DNA of 17,176 bases from NCBI GenBank assembly GCA_002449955.1, contig DJYD01000068.1:7485-24660 (forward strand), in the 5' to 3' direction. This document shows, in pieces, positions 6,359 through 13,721 of the stretch. Origin of the DNA: Lachnospiraceae bacterium UBA6987 (GTDB taxonomy: Bacteria; Bacillota; Clostridia; Lachnospirales; Lachnospiraceae). Position numbers and translations under genes: made by a program. The first letter of the stretch is position 1; every line of letters begins with the position of its first letter. The notes beneath the pieces are model-generated. The model ran no database searches, had not been told where the DNA came from, and was given only the letters and a program-made list of their open reading frames with translations.

Positions 6359-7056
6359 AGAGAGAAGTCATCATTGCCTGTGATTTTCAGGATCAGAAGG
6401 AAGTTCTAAATTTTCTTGACCGGTTCACGGATGAAAAGCCGTTCGTCAAGATCGGTATGGAAGTTTTTTACGGCGGCGGCCCTGCCATCGTGCGGGAGAT
6501 CAAAGCCCGCGGCCACAAGATCTTTCTCGATCTGAAGCTCCACGATATCCCCAACACCGTCTACCGCTCCATGGGCAAGCTGGCCGAGCTGGACGTGGAC
6601 ATGGTAAACGTCCACGCGGCAGGCTCCATAGAGATGATGCGCGCCGCGCGCAGAGCTCTGGATGAAAGGGGTTCTTCTGCACTTCTGCTTGCGGTCACGC
6701 AGCTGACCAGCACCAGCGAGGAGGTCATGCAGCGTGAACTGTGGATCGATCACAGCATGGCGGATACGGTCTGCCACTACGCCTTAAACGCGAAACAGGC
6801 CGGATGCAATGGCGTGGTCTGCTCACCGCTTGAGGCAAAGCTCGTTGCAGAAACCTGCGGGAGCGGCTTCGTAACCGTCACGCCGGGCATCCGCTTTGCA
6901 AGCGACGCCAAGGGCGACCAGAAGCGCGTCACGACGCCGGCCATGGCCTATGCGCTCGGCTCGAGCTTCATTGTCGTTGGCCGCTCGATCACCGGAGCGG
7001 AAGATCCGGTAGCCGCCTATCACCGGGCCAAACGCGAGTTTTCGGAGGGAATGTGA
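6355..7056 (+). CDS. pyrF: Orotidine 5'-phosphate decarboxylase
   Basis: A 233-residue TIM-barrel enzyme that decarboxylates OMP to UMP, the last step of the pathway. The catalytic network is seen in DLKLHDIPNT (59-68: Asp59, Lys61, Asp64). Other conserved parts are VNVHAAG, VTPGIR and the phosphate-binding VVGRSIT near the C-terminus. The length is normal for the bacterial short form. The start codon is TTG at 6355, which shares two bases with the pyrD stop. A GGGAG site lies at 6341-6345. The stop at 7054-7056 overlaps the pyrE start, so pyrD, pyrF and pyrE are all translationally coupled. Confidence 0.97.
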   Translation: MKREVIIACDFQDQKEVLNFLDRFTDEKPFVKIGMEVFYGGGPAIVREIKARGHKIFLDLKLHDIPNTVYRSMGKLAELDVDMVNVHAAGSIEMMRAARRALDERGSSALLLAVTQLTSTSEEVMQRELWIDHSMADTVCHYALNAKQAGCNGVVCSPLEAKLVAETCGSGFVTVTPGIRFASDAKGDQKRVTTPAMAYALGSSFIVVGRSITGAEDPVAAYHRAKREFSEGM

Positions 7057-7697
7057 TGAAGAGGAAAATTGCAGCCGATCTGCTAAAGATAAAGGCCGTC
7101 TTTCTGCGGCCGGAGAATCCGTTTGTCTGGGCAAGCGGCATCAAGGCGCCCATCTACTGCGACAACCGCCTGACGCTTTCGGACGTTGCGGTCCGTGACG
7201 ACGTGGAAAAATCCCTGGCCGAGCTGATCCGGACGCACTATCCGGACTGCGAATCGGTCATGGGCACGAGCACGGCCGGCATCGCCCACGCCGCGATCGC
7301 CGCGTCCATCCTGAAGCTTCCCATGGGTTATGTTCGTGCCTCCGCCAAGGACCACGGCCGCACGAACCAGATCGAAGGCCGCTGCGAGCCCGGCATGAAG
7401 GTGGTCGTAGTGGAGGACCTGATCTCCACGGCCGGCAGCGTCGTCGACGTCTGTGAAGCCCTGCGCGCGGCCGGTGCCGAGGTGCTCGGCATTGTTTCCA
7501 TCTTTACCTACGGTATGAAGAAAGCGGACGACAGACTGGCCGAGCACGGCCTCGTGAACGTCTCTGCCTCCGACTACGATACGCTTCTCACCGTCGCCGC
7601 CGAGAACGGCTATATCAGCCCCAGGCAGATCCCTGCGCTGCTCGCCTTCCGGGATGATCCTTCGGATGAAAGCTGGATCGTCTCCGCCGGAGCGTGA
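7056..7697 (+). CDS. pyrE: Orotate phosphoribosyltransferase
   Basis: A 213-residue type I phosphoribosyltransferase that joins orotate and PRPP to give OMP. The PRPP-binding motif VVVVEDLISTAGSV (117-130) is complete, and the mobile loop with YVRASAKDHG (92-101) precedes it. The N-terminal WASGIKAPIYCDNR (25-38) is typical of PyrE. Two starts are possible: GTG 7053 and ATG 7056. GGAGGG (7044-7049) is only 3 bases from GTG but 6 from ATG, so ATG 7056 is preferred. Gene order K-D-F-E places this enzyme after the decarboxylase it feeds, as in many Bacillota operons. pyrB and pyrC are not in the window. Confidence 0.97.
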   Translation: MKRKIAADLLKIKAVFLRPENPFVWASGIKAPIYCDNRLTLSDVAVRDDVEKSLAELIRTHYPDCESVMGTSTAGIAHAAIAASILKLPMGYVRASAKDHGRTNQIEGRCEPGMKVVVVEDLISTAGSVVDVCEALRAAGAEVLGIVSIFTYGMKKADDRLAEHGLVNVSASDYDTLLTVAAENGYISPRQIPALLAFRDDPSDESWIVSAGA

Positions 7698-7720
7698 GCT
7701 TCCGAACACGAAGGCCATCT

Positions 7721-8143
7721 ATGGAACCGCATTCTCACAGATTCGCACATACGAACAGGCCCGGCTTCTGGCTGGGCTTCATTGATTTTTTCACGGCCGG
7801 ACTTTTCTTTCTTTTCTACATGCCCCTGGGCGGCCTGCAGGCGGAGCTTGAGGAAGTGCTCGGGCACAAGCTGATGCCCTACGGAAAGGCCTATCTCCTC
7901 GGCATCCCGACGCTCTTCATCTATCCGCTCATTTGGATGGCAAGGATCGCGGAAGAACTGAAAGGCGTCGCCGAAGGTCTCGGCATTCCCGGCCCGCATA
8001 CCTCCTGGCGGCACATGTTCGGCTGGAACACCTTAGGCCTCCTGCTCTTCGGCCCGGCTGTCGCCACCAAACGCTTCTTTGACACCTTAAACAAGGTCGA
8101 GCGCAGGCTGAACGAGCTGCAGGAAGGAAGCATTCCCGGATGA
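7721..8143 (+). CDS. DUF4234-like small membrane protein
   Basis: A 140-residue protein with three hydrophobic segments: about residues 14-38 (FWLGFIDFFTAGLFFLFYMP), 60-78 (YLLGIPTLFIYPLIWMARIA) and 103-122. Aromatic and Gly residues recur in the pattern of the DUF4234 family, in which membrane segments are followed by a short amphipathic EEL/ERRLNEL helix. The function of that family is not established. The start ATG 7721 is preceded by GAAGG (7710-7714); a GTG at 7694 overlapping the pyrE stop is in frame but has no site. It begins 23 bases after pyrE and its stop overlaps the next start (ATGA), so it is most likely part of the same transcript. Family assignment is by general resemblance. 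Confidence 0.65.
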   Translation: MEPHSHRFAHTNRPGFWLGFIDFFTAGLFFLFYMPLGGLQAELEEVLGHKLMPYGKAYLLGIPTLFIYPLIWMARIAEELKGVAEGLGIPGPHTSWRHMFGWNTLGLLLFGPAVATKRFFDTLNKVERRLNELQEGSIPG

Positions 8144-8718
8144 TCAGGCTGAAATACGGAAACACGAATACCTTTTATATCCGGGGAGAATCCTGCGGGC
8201 TGCTGATCGATACGGACTACGCCGGAACGCTCCCTGCCTTTTACCGCGCCCTCAAGGCCGCAGGTCTCGGGCTCCGGGACATTGGCTATATCCTGGCGAC
8301 GCATTACCATCCGGATCATATGGGCCTTGTCAGCGAACTGATGAAGCAGGGCGCAAGGCTTCTGCTCGCAGACGTGCAGAAGGGATCCGTCCATTTTTCG
8401 GACCGGATCTTTGCCAGGGACCGTCTTCCGGCCGAGCCGATCCGGGAAGAGGAGGCCGTGCTCATCTCCTGCGCGGAAAGCAGGGACTTTCTCGCAGGGC
8501 TCGGCATTTCCGGAGAGATCATCTCAACGCCCAGCCACAGTCCGGACAGCATTTCCCTGATCCTTGATAGCGGAGACGCCTTTGTGGGCGATCTGGAGCC
8601 CCTTGACTATCTCCCGGCCTATGATGAGAATGCGGCGTTAAAGCGCGACTGGGAACAGGTGCTTGCGCATCACCCGAGGCGGATCTTCTACGCCCACGCA
8701 AACGAGAAAGTGCTATGA
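8140..8718 (+). CDS. Metallo-beta-lactamase-fold hydrolase
   Basis: A 192-residue cytoplasmic protein with the metallo-beta-lactamase fold. It has the metal motif THYHPDHMG (54-62; His55, His57, Asp59, His60), a third-site His in TPSHSPDSI (130-138; His133), the bridging Asp in FVGDLEP (Asp151) and a final His in YAHAN (His186). This is a complete set for a binuclear metal hydrolase. The protein is at the short end of the family, and nothing distinguishes thioesterase, lactonase or phosphodiesterase activity. The substrate is unknown. Its start overlaps the DUF4234-like gene and its stop overlaps the alpha/beta hydrolase (both ATGA). Confidence 0.88.
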   Translation: MIRLKYGNTNTFYIRGESCGLLIDTDYAGTLPAFYRALKAAGLGLRDIGYILATHYHPDHMGLVSELMKQGARLLLADVQKGSVHFSDRIFARDRLPAEPIREEEAVLISCAESRDFLAGLGISGEIISTPSHSPDSISLILDSGDAFVGDLEPLDYLPAYDENAALKRDWEQVLAHHPRRIFYAHANEKVL

Positions 8719-9182
8719 ATATCAGATTGACAAGACCTGACGGCGTAAAGGCCGTCAGCGTAACGATCGGCTGCGGAGACCACAAGATGACCGCGCTCGT
8801 CCTGTCGCCTGAGGGCGGTGCCGAGGCTGCGCCCGGCGTTTTATGGATCCACGGCGGCGGCTATATCACGGGCATGAAGGAAATGGTCTATATGTCCCGC
8901 GCGGTCGACCTTGTGAAAAAATTCGGCGCGGTCGTCGTCTCGCCGGGCTACCGGCTTGCCCTGCGGCATCCGTATCCTGCGGCGCTTAAGGACTGCTATG
9001 CCGCCCTTTTGTGGATGAAAGCGCACGCGGAAGAGCTTCACATCCGCCCGGACCAGCTCATGGTCGGCGGCGAAAGCGCGGGCGGCGGGCTCGGTCCCGT
9101 GACCGGCGCGCTCTGGCACAACGCAGGCTCCGTCTTCGTGGTCGTAAACGCCGCTCTTCTTCTGCGGGAAAAGGATCGGTAG
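8715..9182 (+). pseudogene. Alpha/beta hydrolase (HSL-type esterase), C-terminally truncated
   Basis: A 155-residue product matching only the N-terminal half of hormone-sensitive-lipase-type esterases: the oxyanion motif VLWIHGGGY (42-50), YRLA, HPYPAALKDC (85-94) and the nucleophile elbow GGESAGGG (118-125, Ser121). Family members are about 300 residues and need an Asp and a His further on; both are absent. After GGGL the residues (GPVTGALW and onward) soon stop resembling the family, and the frame ends at TAG 9180-9182. No remnant of the missing half is visible before the next promoter, so a deletion is more likely than a simple frameshift. It could be a stable truncated protein, but classical esterase activity is not expected. 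It overlaps the upstream metallo-hydrolase by ATGA. Confidence 0.7.
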
Positions 9183-9188
9183 TCCCGC

Positions 9189-9312
9189 CACGATATTCCT
9201 TAACGGCATATCACGATATTCTCTGCAGCCATTTGCAAAACGAAGCCTTATCGGCTATGATAGCAGAGACAAAACAGAGGCAAAACGGAGGTTTTTCGAG
9301 TGGAATATCGTG
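9189..9312. repeat. Three copies of a 10-bp word around the aldo/keto reductase promoter
   Basis: CACGATATTC occurs at 9189-9198 and 9212-9221 in the same orientation (23-bp period), and its exact complement GAATATCGTG at 9303-9312. Two copies lie upstream of the -35 box and one covers the first codons of the reductase gene. This arrangement would suit a regulator that binds both sides of a promoter, but the third copy is also coding sequence. Confidence 0.5.
9233..9261 (+). promoter_or_regulatory. Promoter of the aldo/keto reductase-epimerase operon
   Basis: TTGCAA (9233-9238), 17-bp spacer, TATGAT (9256-9261). The leader is about 32 nt and contains the GGAGG site (9287-9291). Confidence 0.7.
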
Positions 9313-10445
9313 AACTTGGGAATACAGGCCTGATGGCCAGTGTGATCGGAATGGGCTGTGAGGGCTTTTCCGAAGATGACTATGCAATGTGCGGCAGACT
9401 TTTCAACGCGGCCGAGCGCCTCGGCATCAATTATTTCGACCTATACGCATCCGACCCGAAGACGCGGAAAGCGGTCGGGGACGCGCTGAAAGGCAGACGG
9501 GACAAATTCCTGATCCAGTCCCATCTCTGCTCCGTCTGGAAGAACGGCCAGTATCTGCGCACGAGGGACCTCGAGCAGGTAAAGGCCGGCTTTGAAGAGA
9601 TGATGGGTCTGCTTCAGACAGACTATCTGGACGTCGGCATGATCCACTACTGCGACGCCGTGAAGGACTGGGAAGAGATCTGCGAGGGCGGGATCTTGGA
9701 CTATGCAAAAGAGCTTAAGGCCGAGGGCCGCATCCGCCACATCGGGCTCTCCAGCCACAATCCGCTCGTTGCCCTCAGGGCGATCGAGGAAGGCGGCATC
9801 GAAGTCCTCATGTTCTCCGTGAACCCCTGCTACGACCTTCAACCGGCCGGCGAGGACGTGGAAGAGATCTGGGCGGACAAAAACTATACCGCGCATCTGA
9901 CCAATATGGATCCGGACCGCAGGCGCTTATACGAGACCTGCCAGAGGAAGGGCGTGGGCATCACGGTCATGAAGGCCTTTGCGGGCGGCGAACTGCTGGG
10001 GAGCAACCAGATAGCCGGCGTCCAGCTTACGGTCAACGAATGCATTTCCTATGCGCTCTCCCGCCCCGGCGTCGTTACGGTGCTCGCCGGCGCGCACTCC
10101 GTGGAGGAGCTTGAAAAAAGCGCGGCCTACTGCGAGGCCTCCCCTGAAGAGCGCGATTACGCGGCCGGGCTTGCCGCCTTCCCGCGGGTCAGCTGGGTCG
10201 GCCACTGCATGTACTGCAGCCACTGCGAGCCCTGCCCCATGAAGATCGACATCGCGTCCGTGACCAAGTTCCTGCATCTTGCGCAGGCTCAGGGCGGCAT
10301 CCCGGAGACCGTGCGCGAGCATTACAAGGCGCTCGAGCATCACGCCGGGGAATGCATCGGCTGCGGCGCCTGCGAGACCCGCTGCCCCTTCGGCGTACAG
10401 GTCCGCGAAAACATGCAGGAAGCTGCCCGCGTCTTCGGGTATTAA
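9300..10445 (+). CDS. Aldo/keto reductase with two C-terminal [4Fe-4S] cluster motifs
   Basis: A 381-residue oxidoreductase: a TIM-barrel aldo/keto reductase domain (about 1-285) followed by a ferredoxin-like tail. The N-terminus EYRELGNTGLMASVIGMGC is typical. The barrel shows NYFDLY (44-49, Asp47) and TDYLDVGMIHYCD (107-119, His116). The usual tetrad Tyr and Lys positions are not obvious (SDP and IQSH instead), as I recall for this clostridial subgroup. The tail carries C303-x2-C306-x2-C309-x2-C312-P and C352-x2-C355-x2-C358-x3-C362-P, each fitting one [4Fe-4S] cluster, so it may link NAD(P)H or ferredoxin electrons to carbonyl reduction. The substrate is unknown. The start is GTG 9300, supported by GGAGG 8 bases upstream. 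It is followed 12 bases later by nnrE-like coding sequence. Confidence 0.9.
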   Translation: MEYRELGNTGLMASVIGMGCEGFSEDDYAMCGRLFNAAERLGINYFDLYASDPKTRKAVGDALKGRRDKFLIQSHLCSVWKNGQYLRTRDLEQVKAGFEEMMGLLQTDYLDVGMIHYCDAVKDWEEICEGGILDYAKELKAEGRIRHIGLSSHNPLVALRAIEEGGIEVLMFSVNPCYDLQPAGEDVEEIWADKNYTAHLTNMDPDRRRLYETCQRKGVGITVMKAFAGGELLGSNQIAGVQLTVNECISYALSRPGVVTVLAGAHSVEELEKSAAYCEASPEERDYAAGLAAFPRVSWVGHCMYCSHCEPCPMKIDIASVTKFLHLAQAQGGIPETVREHYKALEHHAGECIGCGACETRCPFGVQVRENMQEAARVFGY

Positions 10446-10457
10446 GAGGTGCAGGCG

Positions 10458-11102
10458 ATGAACAGTGATCTTCCTGTTTTATCCGTTGCGCAGATGCGGG
10501 AGGCCGACCGCTATACGATCGAAAAGGGAACGCCTTCCAAGGAGCTGATGCGGAAAGCCGCGCAGGGCGTTTACGACGCCTATTCCGGCTGGAAGGACCA
10601 CGCGGTCCTGATCGTGTGCGGGAGCGGCAACAACGCGGGCGACGGCTACGCGCTCGCGGAGATCCTGAAGGACCAGGGCATGGAGCCTGCGGTATACTGC
10701 CTGTATGAGCGCTTTTCGGAAGACGGCGCGTATTACTTTAACAGATGTCTTGAGAAGGGCGTAAGGATCCTGCGCTGCGGACAGGATGAGGTCGATCTCG
10801 GGGCGTACGGCGTCCTTATCGACTGCATGCTCGGGACCGGCTTTTCGGGAATGCCCAGAGAACCGATCGCAGGCGCCATCAGAGCGATCAACGAGGCAAG
10901 AAAAAACCACGGCGCCTATGTGATCGCCGTGGATATCAACAGCGGCATGAACGGGGACACCGGGGAAAGCGAACTCGCCGTAAAAAGCGACCTCACCGTT
11001 TCCATCGGCTACCCGAAGACCGGCTTCTTTACGGAAGCGGCCGCCGGCATGATCCTGAAGCTTGTGAACGCGGAGATCGGCATCGAGCTCCCGCAGGCAT
11101 AA
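10458..11102 (+). CDS. nnrE: NAD(P)H-hydrate epimerase, stand-alone YjeF_N domain
   Basis: A 214-residue protein that should interconvert R and S forms of damaged, hydrated NAD(P)H so that a dehydratase can repair them. The YjeF N-terminal fold is shown by SVAQMREADRYTIEKG (9-24), the Gly-rich CGSGNNAGDGYALA (54-67), IDCMLGTGFSG (121-131) and AVDINSGMNGDTG (157-169). In most bacteria this domain is fused to the ADP-dependent dehydratase NnrD in a protein of about 500 residues. Here only the epimerase part is present and no NnrD is in the window. Start ATG 10458 has AAGAGG 8 bases upstream; GTG 10449 is in frame but overlaps that site. Co-transcription with the NAD(P)H-type reductase upstream is likely. 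Confidence 0.88.
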   Translation: MNSDLPVLSVAQMREADRYTIEKGTPSKELMRKAAQGVYDAYSGWKDHAVLIVCGSGNNAGDGYALAEILKDQGMEPAVYCLYERFSEDGAYYFNRCLEKGVRILRCGQDEVDLGAYGVLIDCMLGTGFSGMPREPIAGAIRAINEARKNHGAYVIAVDINSGMNGDTGESELAVKSDLTVSIGYPKTGFFTEAAAGMILKLVNAEIGIELPQA

Positions 11103-11111
11103 CCCTCCGGA

Positions 11112-11840
11112 TCATTCTTCATTCAGTTTCAAACGTTTTTTCAGATGTGCCTGCAGATCCTGAAAGCCGCCGTGCGGCCAGCGGTCCAAGGGCACATTTT
11201 CCGTATTGATGAGGCAGTCCGTAAGCAGAAACGTCTCCAAGCCGAGCGTCTCTGCCGCCATATCTTCACGGACATCGTTCCCGACCATAAGGCAGTCCTC
11301 GCCGCGCAGATCAAGGCGCTGCAGGATCTCCCCGTAATACGCGGGATTCGGCTTGCAGAAGCTGCTGTTTTCATAGGTCGTATAGAGCTCAAAATCTTCC
11401 GGAGCGAGCCCTGCCCAGCGGATGCGGCTCTCCGTCGCAACGGCCGGAAAAATCGGATTTGTGGCAAGGATCACGCGGACGCCTGCCGCCTTCAGCATGG
11501 ACACGGTCTTCTCCGCTTCCTCTGTAAAGCCACAGAGGACCCTTGCCTCCTGAAAATCCACAGCGTAGAATTCCTCAAAGAGCGGACGGTCCTTTAAGGC
11601 TTTCGGACCGTAGGTGCCGGTAAAATCCTTCCAGAAGGCTTCCTCGTTGGTGCAGCTTCCGTCATTGCGCACCATCGCCGCGGTCCCATGCCAGATCGCC
11701 TTGACCAGGCCTTCCGGCTCATAGCCGAGCGGCGCGAGTTTTCCTGCGAGCAGCTTGAAATATCCCCTCGTGAATGCATCCTGATCCATCGGCAGGAGCG
11801 TGCCGTCAAGGTCAAATAAAACAGCTTTGATATCAGCCAT
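11112..11840 (-). CDS. HAD-superfamily hydrolase
   Basis: A 242-residue cytoplasmic HAD phosphatase of the subfamily with a helical cap inserted after motif I. Motifs: I FDLDGTLL (9-16; nucleophile Asp10, acid Asp12), II ILATN (124-128), III Lys163 in CKPNPAYY, IV VGNDVREDM (186-194, Asp189 and Asp193). The cap covers about residues 18-100. Phosphoglycolate phosphatase-like activity on a small phosphate ester is likely, but the substrate cannot be told. Start ATG 11840 is chosen because AAAGAGG precedes it with a 6-nt gap; the frame extends 34 codons further into the promoter region. It converges with nnrE with only 9 bases between the two stops and no visible terminator. Confidence 0.92.
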   Translation of the reverse strand: MADIKAVLFDLDGTLLPMDQDAFTRGYFKLLAGKLAPLGYEPEGLVKAIWHGTAAMVRNDGSCTNEEAFWKDFTGTYGPKALKDRPLFEEFYAVDFQEARVLCGFTEEAEKTVSMLKAAGVRVILATNPIFPAVATESRIRWAGLAPEDFELYTTYENSSFCKPNPAYYGEILQRLDLRGEDCLMVGNDVREDMAAETLGLETFLLTDCLINTENVPLDRWPHGGFQDLQAHLKKRLKLNEE

Positions 11841-11913
11841 GGGGTACCTCTTTATTCTCAGAAGCGTCTTGACTCTTCCCCGCCGGCCGTCCCGCGCGGA
11901 AAAGAATGGAACC

Positions 11914-11942
11914 ATCGTACCACGCGGAAAACGATTTATCAA
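11914..11942 (-). promoter_or_regulatory. Promoter of the HAD hydrolase gene
   Basis: On the minus strand TTGATA (11942-11937), 17-bp spacer, TACGAT (11919-11914). The leader is about 65-70 nt. Its position also rules out a start at the upstream in-frame ATG at 11942. Confidence 0.6.
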
Positions 11943-11957
11943 CCGCCCCGGTCATGC

Positions 11958-11994
11958 AAAAAGCAGCCGGCAGTGTAAAACTGCCGGCCGCTTT
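11958..11994 (-). terminator. Intrinsic terminator of the beta-helix lipoprotein gene
   Basis: A 15-bp stem (11960-11974 with 11980-11994, a G-U pair on the minus transcript), 5-nt loop and a run of five U on the minus strand, 13 bases past the lipoprotein stop. Confidence 0.88.
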
Positions 11995-12007
11995 CGTTAT
12001 AGCAGGG

Positions 12008-13513
12008 TCAGTGTCTGCCGCCTCCGGGGCGCTGGCCGCCGTTTCCGGGCTGGGTTCCCTGGCCTCCGGGCATCTGGCCTTCCGTTCCGGTACCGCCCGG
12101 CATCTGGCCGCCATGGCCTCCGGGCATCTGACCGCCGGAACCTCCCATGCCGCCCTGACCGGAGTCAAAAGAGACGCCGCTGTAATTCGTCAGGGTCCCG
12201 TCCGCAACGTACAGGCTGCCGAGGTAGTCAAGGCCGGCCTCTCCGCCGTTCGAGGCGCTGCGGATGGTGGTGGATCCGCCCGTGATATTGATGTTGCCGT
12301 TTGAATCGAGACCGTCTCCGTTGCTGTTGACGCTCCATGTGCCTCCGGTGATGTTGATGGAGAAAGCCATCTCGGAGGAATAGGTCCCGTCGCTGTTGGC
12401 CGCATTCACGGCATCATCCGAAGCCGTCACGCTCCCTTCTCCGCCGAACATATTGACGACCGTGCCTTCCAGGCCTTCCTTGCTCTGCGTGATATTGATC
12501 ACCGGGCCGCTGCCGTCTTCCTTCCCGAGGGTCAGGATCCGGTCGGCATGGAGCCCATCGTCCGCCGCTTTGATGTTGAGGGTGCCGGACAGGATGGTCA
12601 CATCATATCCGCCGTTTACCGCGTCATTGGCTGCCGTGATATTGATGGTGAGGTCACCGTCGATCACGAAGCAGGGCGTATCCGCATCGCCCACCTTGAT
12701 ACCGTTCTTGCAGGAAGAGGCGTCGATGGTCAGGGTCCCGTCACCGGTCAGGCAGACGTTTGCCCCGTCCTTGACCTTTAAGGCCGCGCCGTCAAAGGCG
12801 TCCGCGACTTCGGTATCCGCAGATTCCTCATCCGCGGGGTCTTCCGCGTCCGTCAGCTTTACATCGCCGCGGACGATGATCTTCACCTCGCTTCCCTTGT
12901 TGCAGGAAAGGGTGGCACCGGTGGTACTGGTCAGATCCAGATCCTGAAGGATCAGAACGACGCCCGTGGTGCCCTTCTTAACGGCGATATTGCCGTCGGA
13001 GCAGCTGCCGCTGATGAGATATGTGCCCGCGCTTTCGATCTTCACCTGCGCATTGCTCTCGCTCATCACGATCTTCTGCGCGCCTGCCTCATCGGCAGTG
13101 AGGGCTGCGGCCGTGTTTTCTACGTCAGTGGTCACGATGGCGGAAGGCTCTTCGGCACTTACCGCATTCCCCTGCTGCATCTGTCCCCGGGGGAACTGCC
13201 CTCCGCCGAAGCCTCCTGACTGACCACCGTTCATCCCGGGAGCCTGGCCGCCCGGCACCTGCGGCATCTCACCGTTCATTTCAGGAGCTTCACCGTTCGG
13301 CATCTGCGGCATCTCGCCGCTCATTTCAGGAGCCTGGCCTTCCTGCATCTGGGCCATCTCGCTTGTCTGCAGGGTCTGTTCTTCACTGACCTCCTGCTTA
13401 AGTGTTGTCTCTGTATTTGAAGATTGCTGCGCTGCATTGTTTCCGCAGGCACAGAGGCCAAGTGTCAGCAGGCCTGCTGTCAGCAGCGCGAACATCTTTC
13501 TGCTTTGTTTCAT
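12008..13513 (-). CDS. Cthe_2159-like carbohydrate-binding beta-helix lipoprotein
   Basis: A 501-residue secreted lipoprotein. The signal peptide MKQSRKMFALLTAGLLTLGL is followed by a lipobox-like LCAC with Cys23 as the probable lipidated residue. Residues about 25-115 are low complexity, rich in Met, Pro, Gly, Gln and Glu, with repeated units such as PEMSGEMPQMPNGEA. Residues about 120-450 are a right-handed beta-helix of many short repeats (for example NITGG, TISG, KAADDGLHAD, SNGDGLDSNG, SDDAVNAA), matching the Cthe_2159/DUF4353 carbohydrate-binding family, whose founder binds cellulose and pectin-type polysaccharide and calcium. The last 50 residues are again GQMPGG-type repeats. It has a strong AAAGGAGG site (13523-13530). 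It probably stands on the outer face of the membrane and binds glycans or divalent ions. Confidence 0.85.
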   Translation of the reverse strand: MKQSRKMFALLTAGLLTLGLCACGNNAAQQSSNTETTLKQEVSEEQTLQTSEMAQMQEGQAPEMSGEMPQMPNGEAPEMNGEMPQVPGGQAPGMNGGQSGGFGGGQFPRGQMQQGNAVSAEEPSAIVTTDVENTAAALTADEAGAQKIVMSESNAQVKIESAGTYLISGSCSDGNIAVKKGTTGVVLILQDLDLTSTTGATLSCNKGSEVKIIVRGDVKLTDAEDPADEESADTEVADAFDGAALKVKDGANVCLTGDGTLTIDASSCKNGIKVGDADTPCFVIDGDLTINITAANDAVNGGYDVTILSGTLNIKAADDGLHADRILTLGKEDGSGPVINITQSKEGLEGTVVNMFGGEGSVTASDDAVNAANSDGTYSSEMAFSINITGGTWSVNSNGDGLDSNGNINITGGSTTIRSASNGGEAGLDYLGSLYVADGTLTNYSGVSFDSGQGGMGGSGGQMPGGHGGQMPGGTGTEGQMPGGQGTQPGNGGQRPGGGRH

Positions 13514-13545
13514 AGAAGAAATCCTCCTTTTCTTTTGATGGCCCT

Positions 13546-13579
13546 ATCATAAAGGATATTTATTGAAACTGGATTGAAA
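13546..13579 (-). promoter_or_regulatory. Probable activator-dependent promoter of the lipoprotein gene
   Basis: On the minus strand a TATGAT -10 box (13551-13546) has no -35 consensus. Instead two exact copies of TTTCAAT (13579-13573 and 13568-13562) with an 11-bp period flank the -35 position. Direct 7-bp repeats with 4-bp spacing over the -35 region are typical of OmpR/PhoB-type response regulator sites. Confidence 0.5.
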
Positions 13580-13634
13580 TTTTTAAAACTTTTTTCGCTT
13601 TTGGAGAGACCGTCTTTCCCTGATCCGCCTCTTA

Positions 13635-13667
13635 TGGTATGATGCAGGCGGTGGGAAATTCCGCCTG
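13635..13667 (+). promoter_or_regulatory. Extended -10 promoter and overlapping inverted repeat of the prsW-like operon
   Basis: TGG followed by TATGAT (13638-13643) is an extended -10 element (TGn-TATGAT); there is no good -35. Starting at the expected transcription start lies an inverted repeat CAGGCGG (13645-13651) / CCGCCTG (13661-13667), which could be an operator or a 5' hairpin of the transcript. The leader to ATG 13722 is about 72 nt. Confidence 0.5.
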
Positions 13668-13721
13668 TTACCCTTGCAAGCTCCGGTCATCAGCCAATAT
13701 ATTTCGCAGGAGACATTCACA

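Noticed and set aside
11103..11111. Terminator between nnrE and the HAD gene
   Set aside because: Only nine bases separate the stop codons and no hairpin with a T-run is visible.
12020..12150. Short tandem GC-rich repeats that might suggest a CRISPR or satellite
   Set aside because: They are the codons of GQMPGG repeats in the lipoprotein; the units are irregular and coding, with no spacers.
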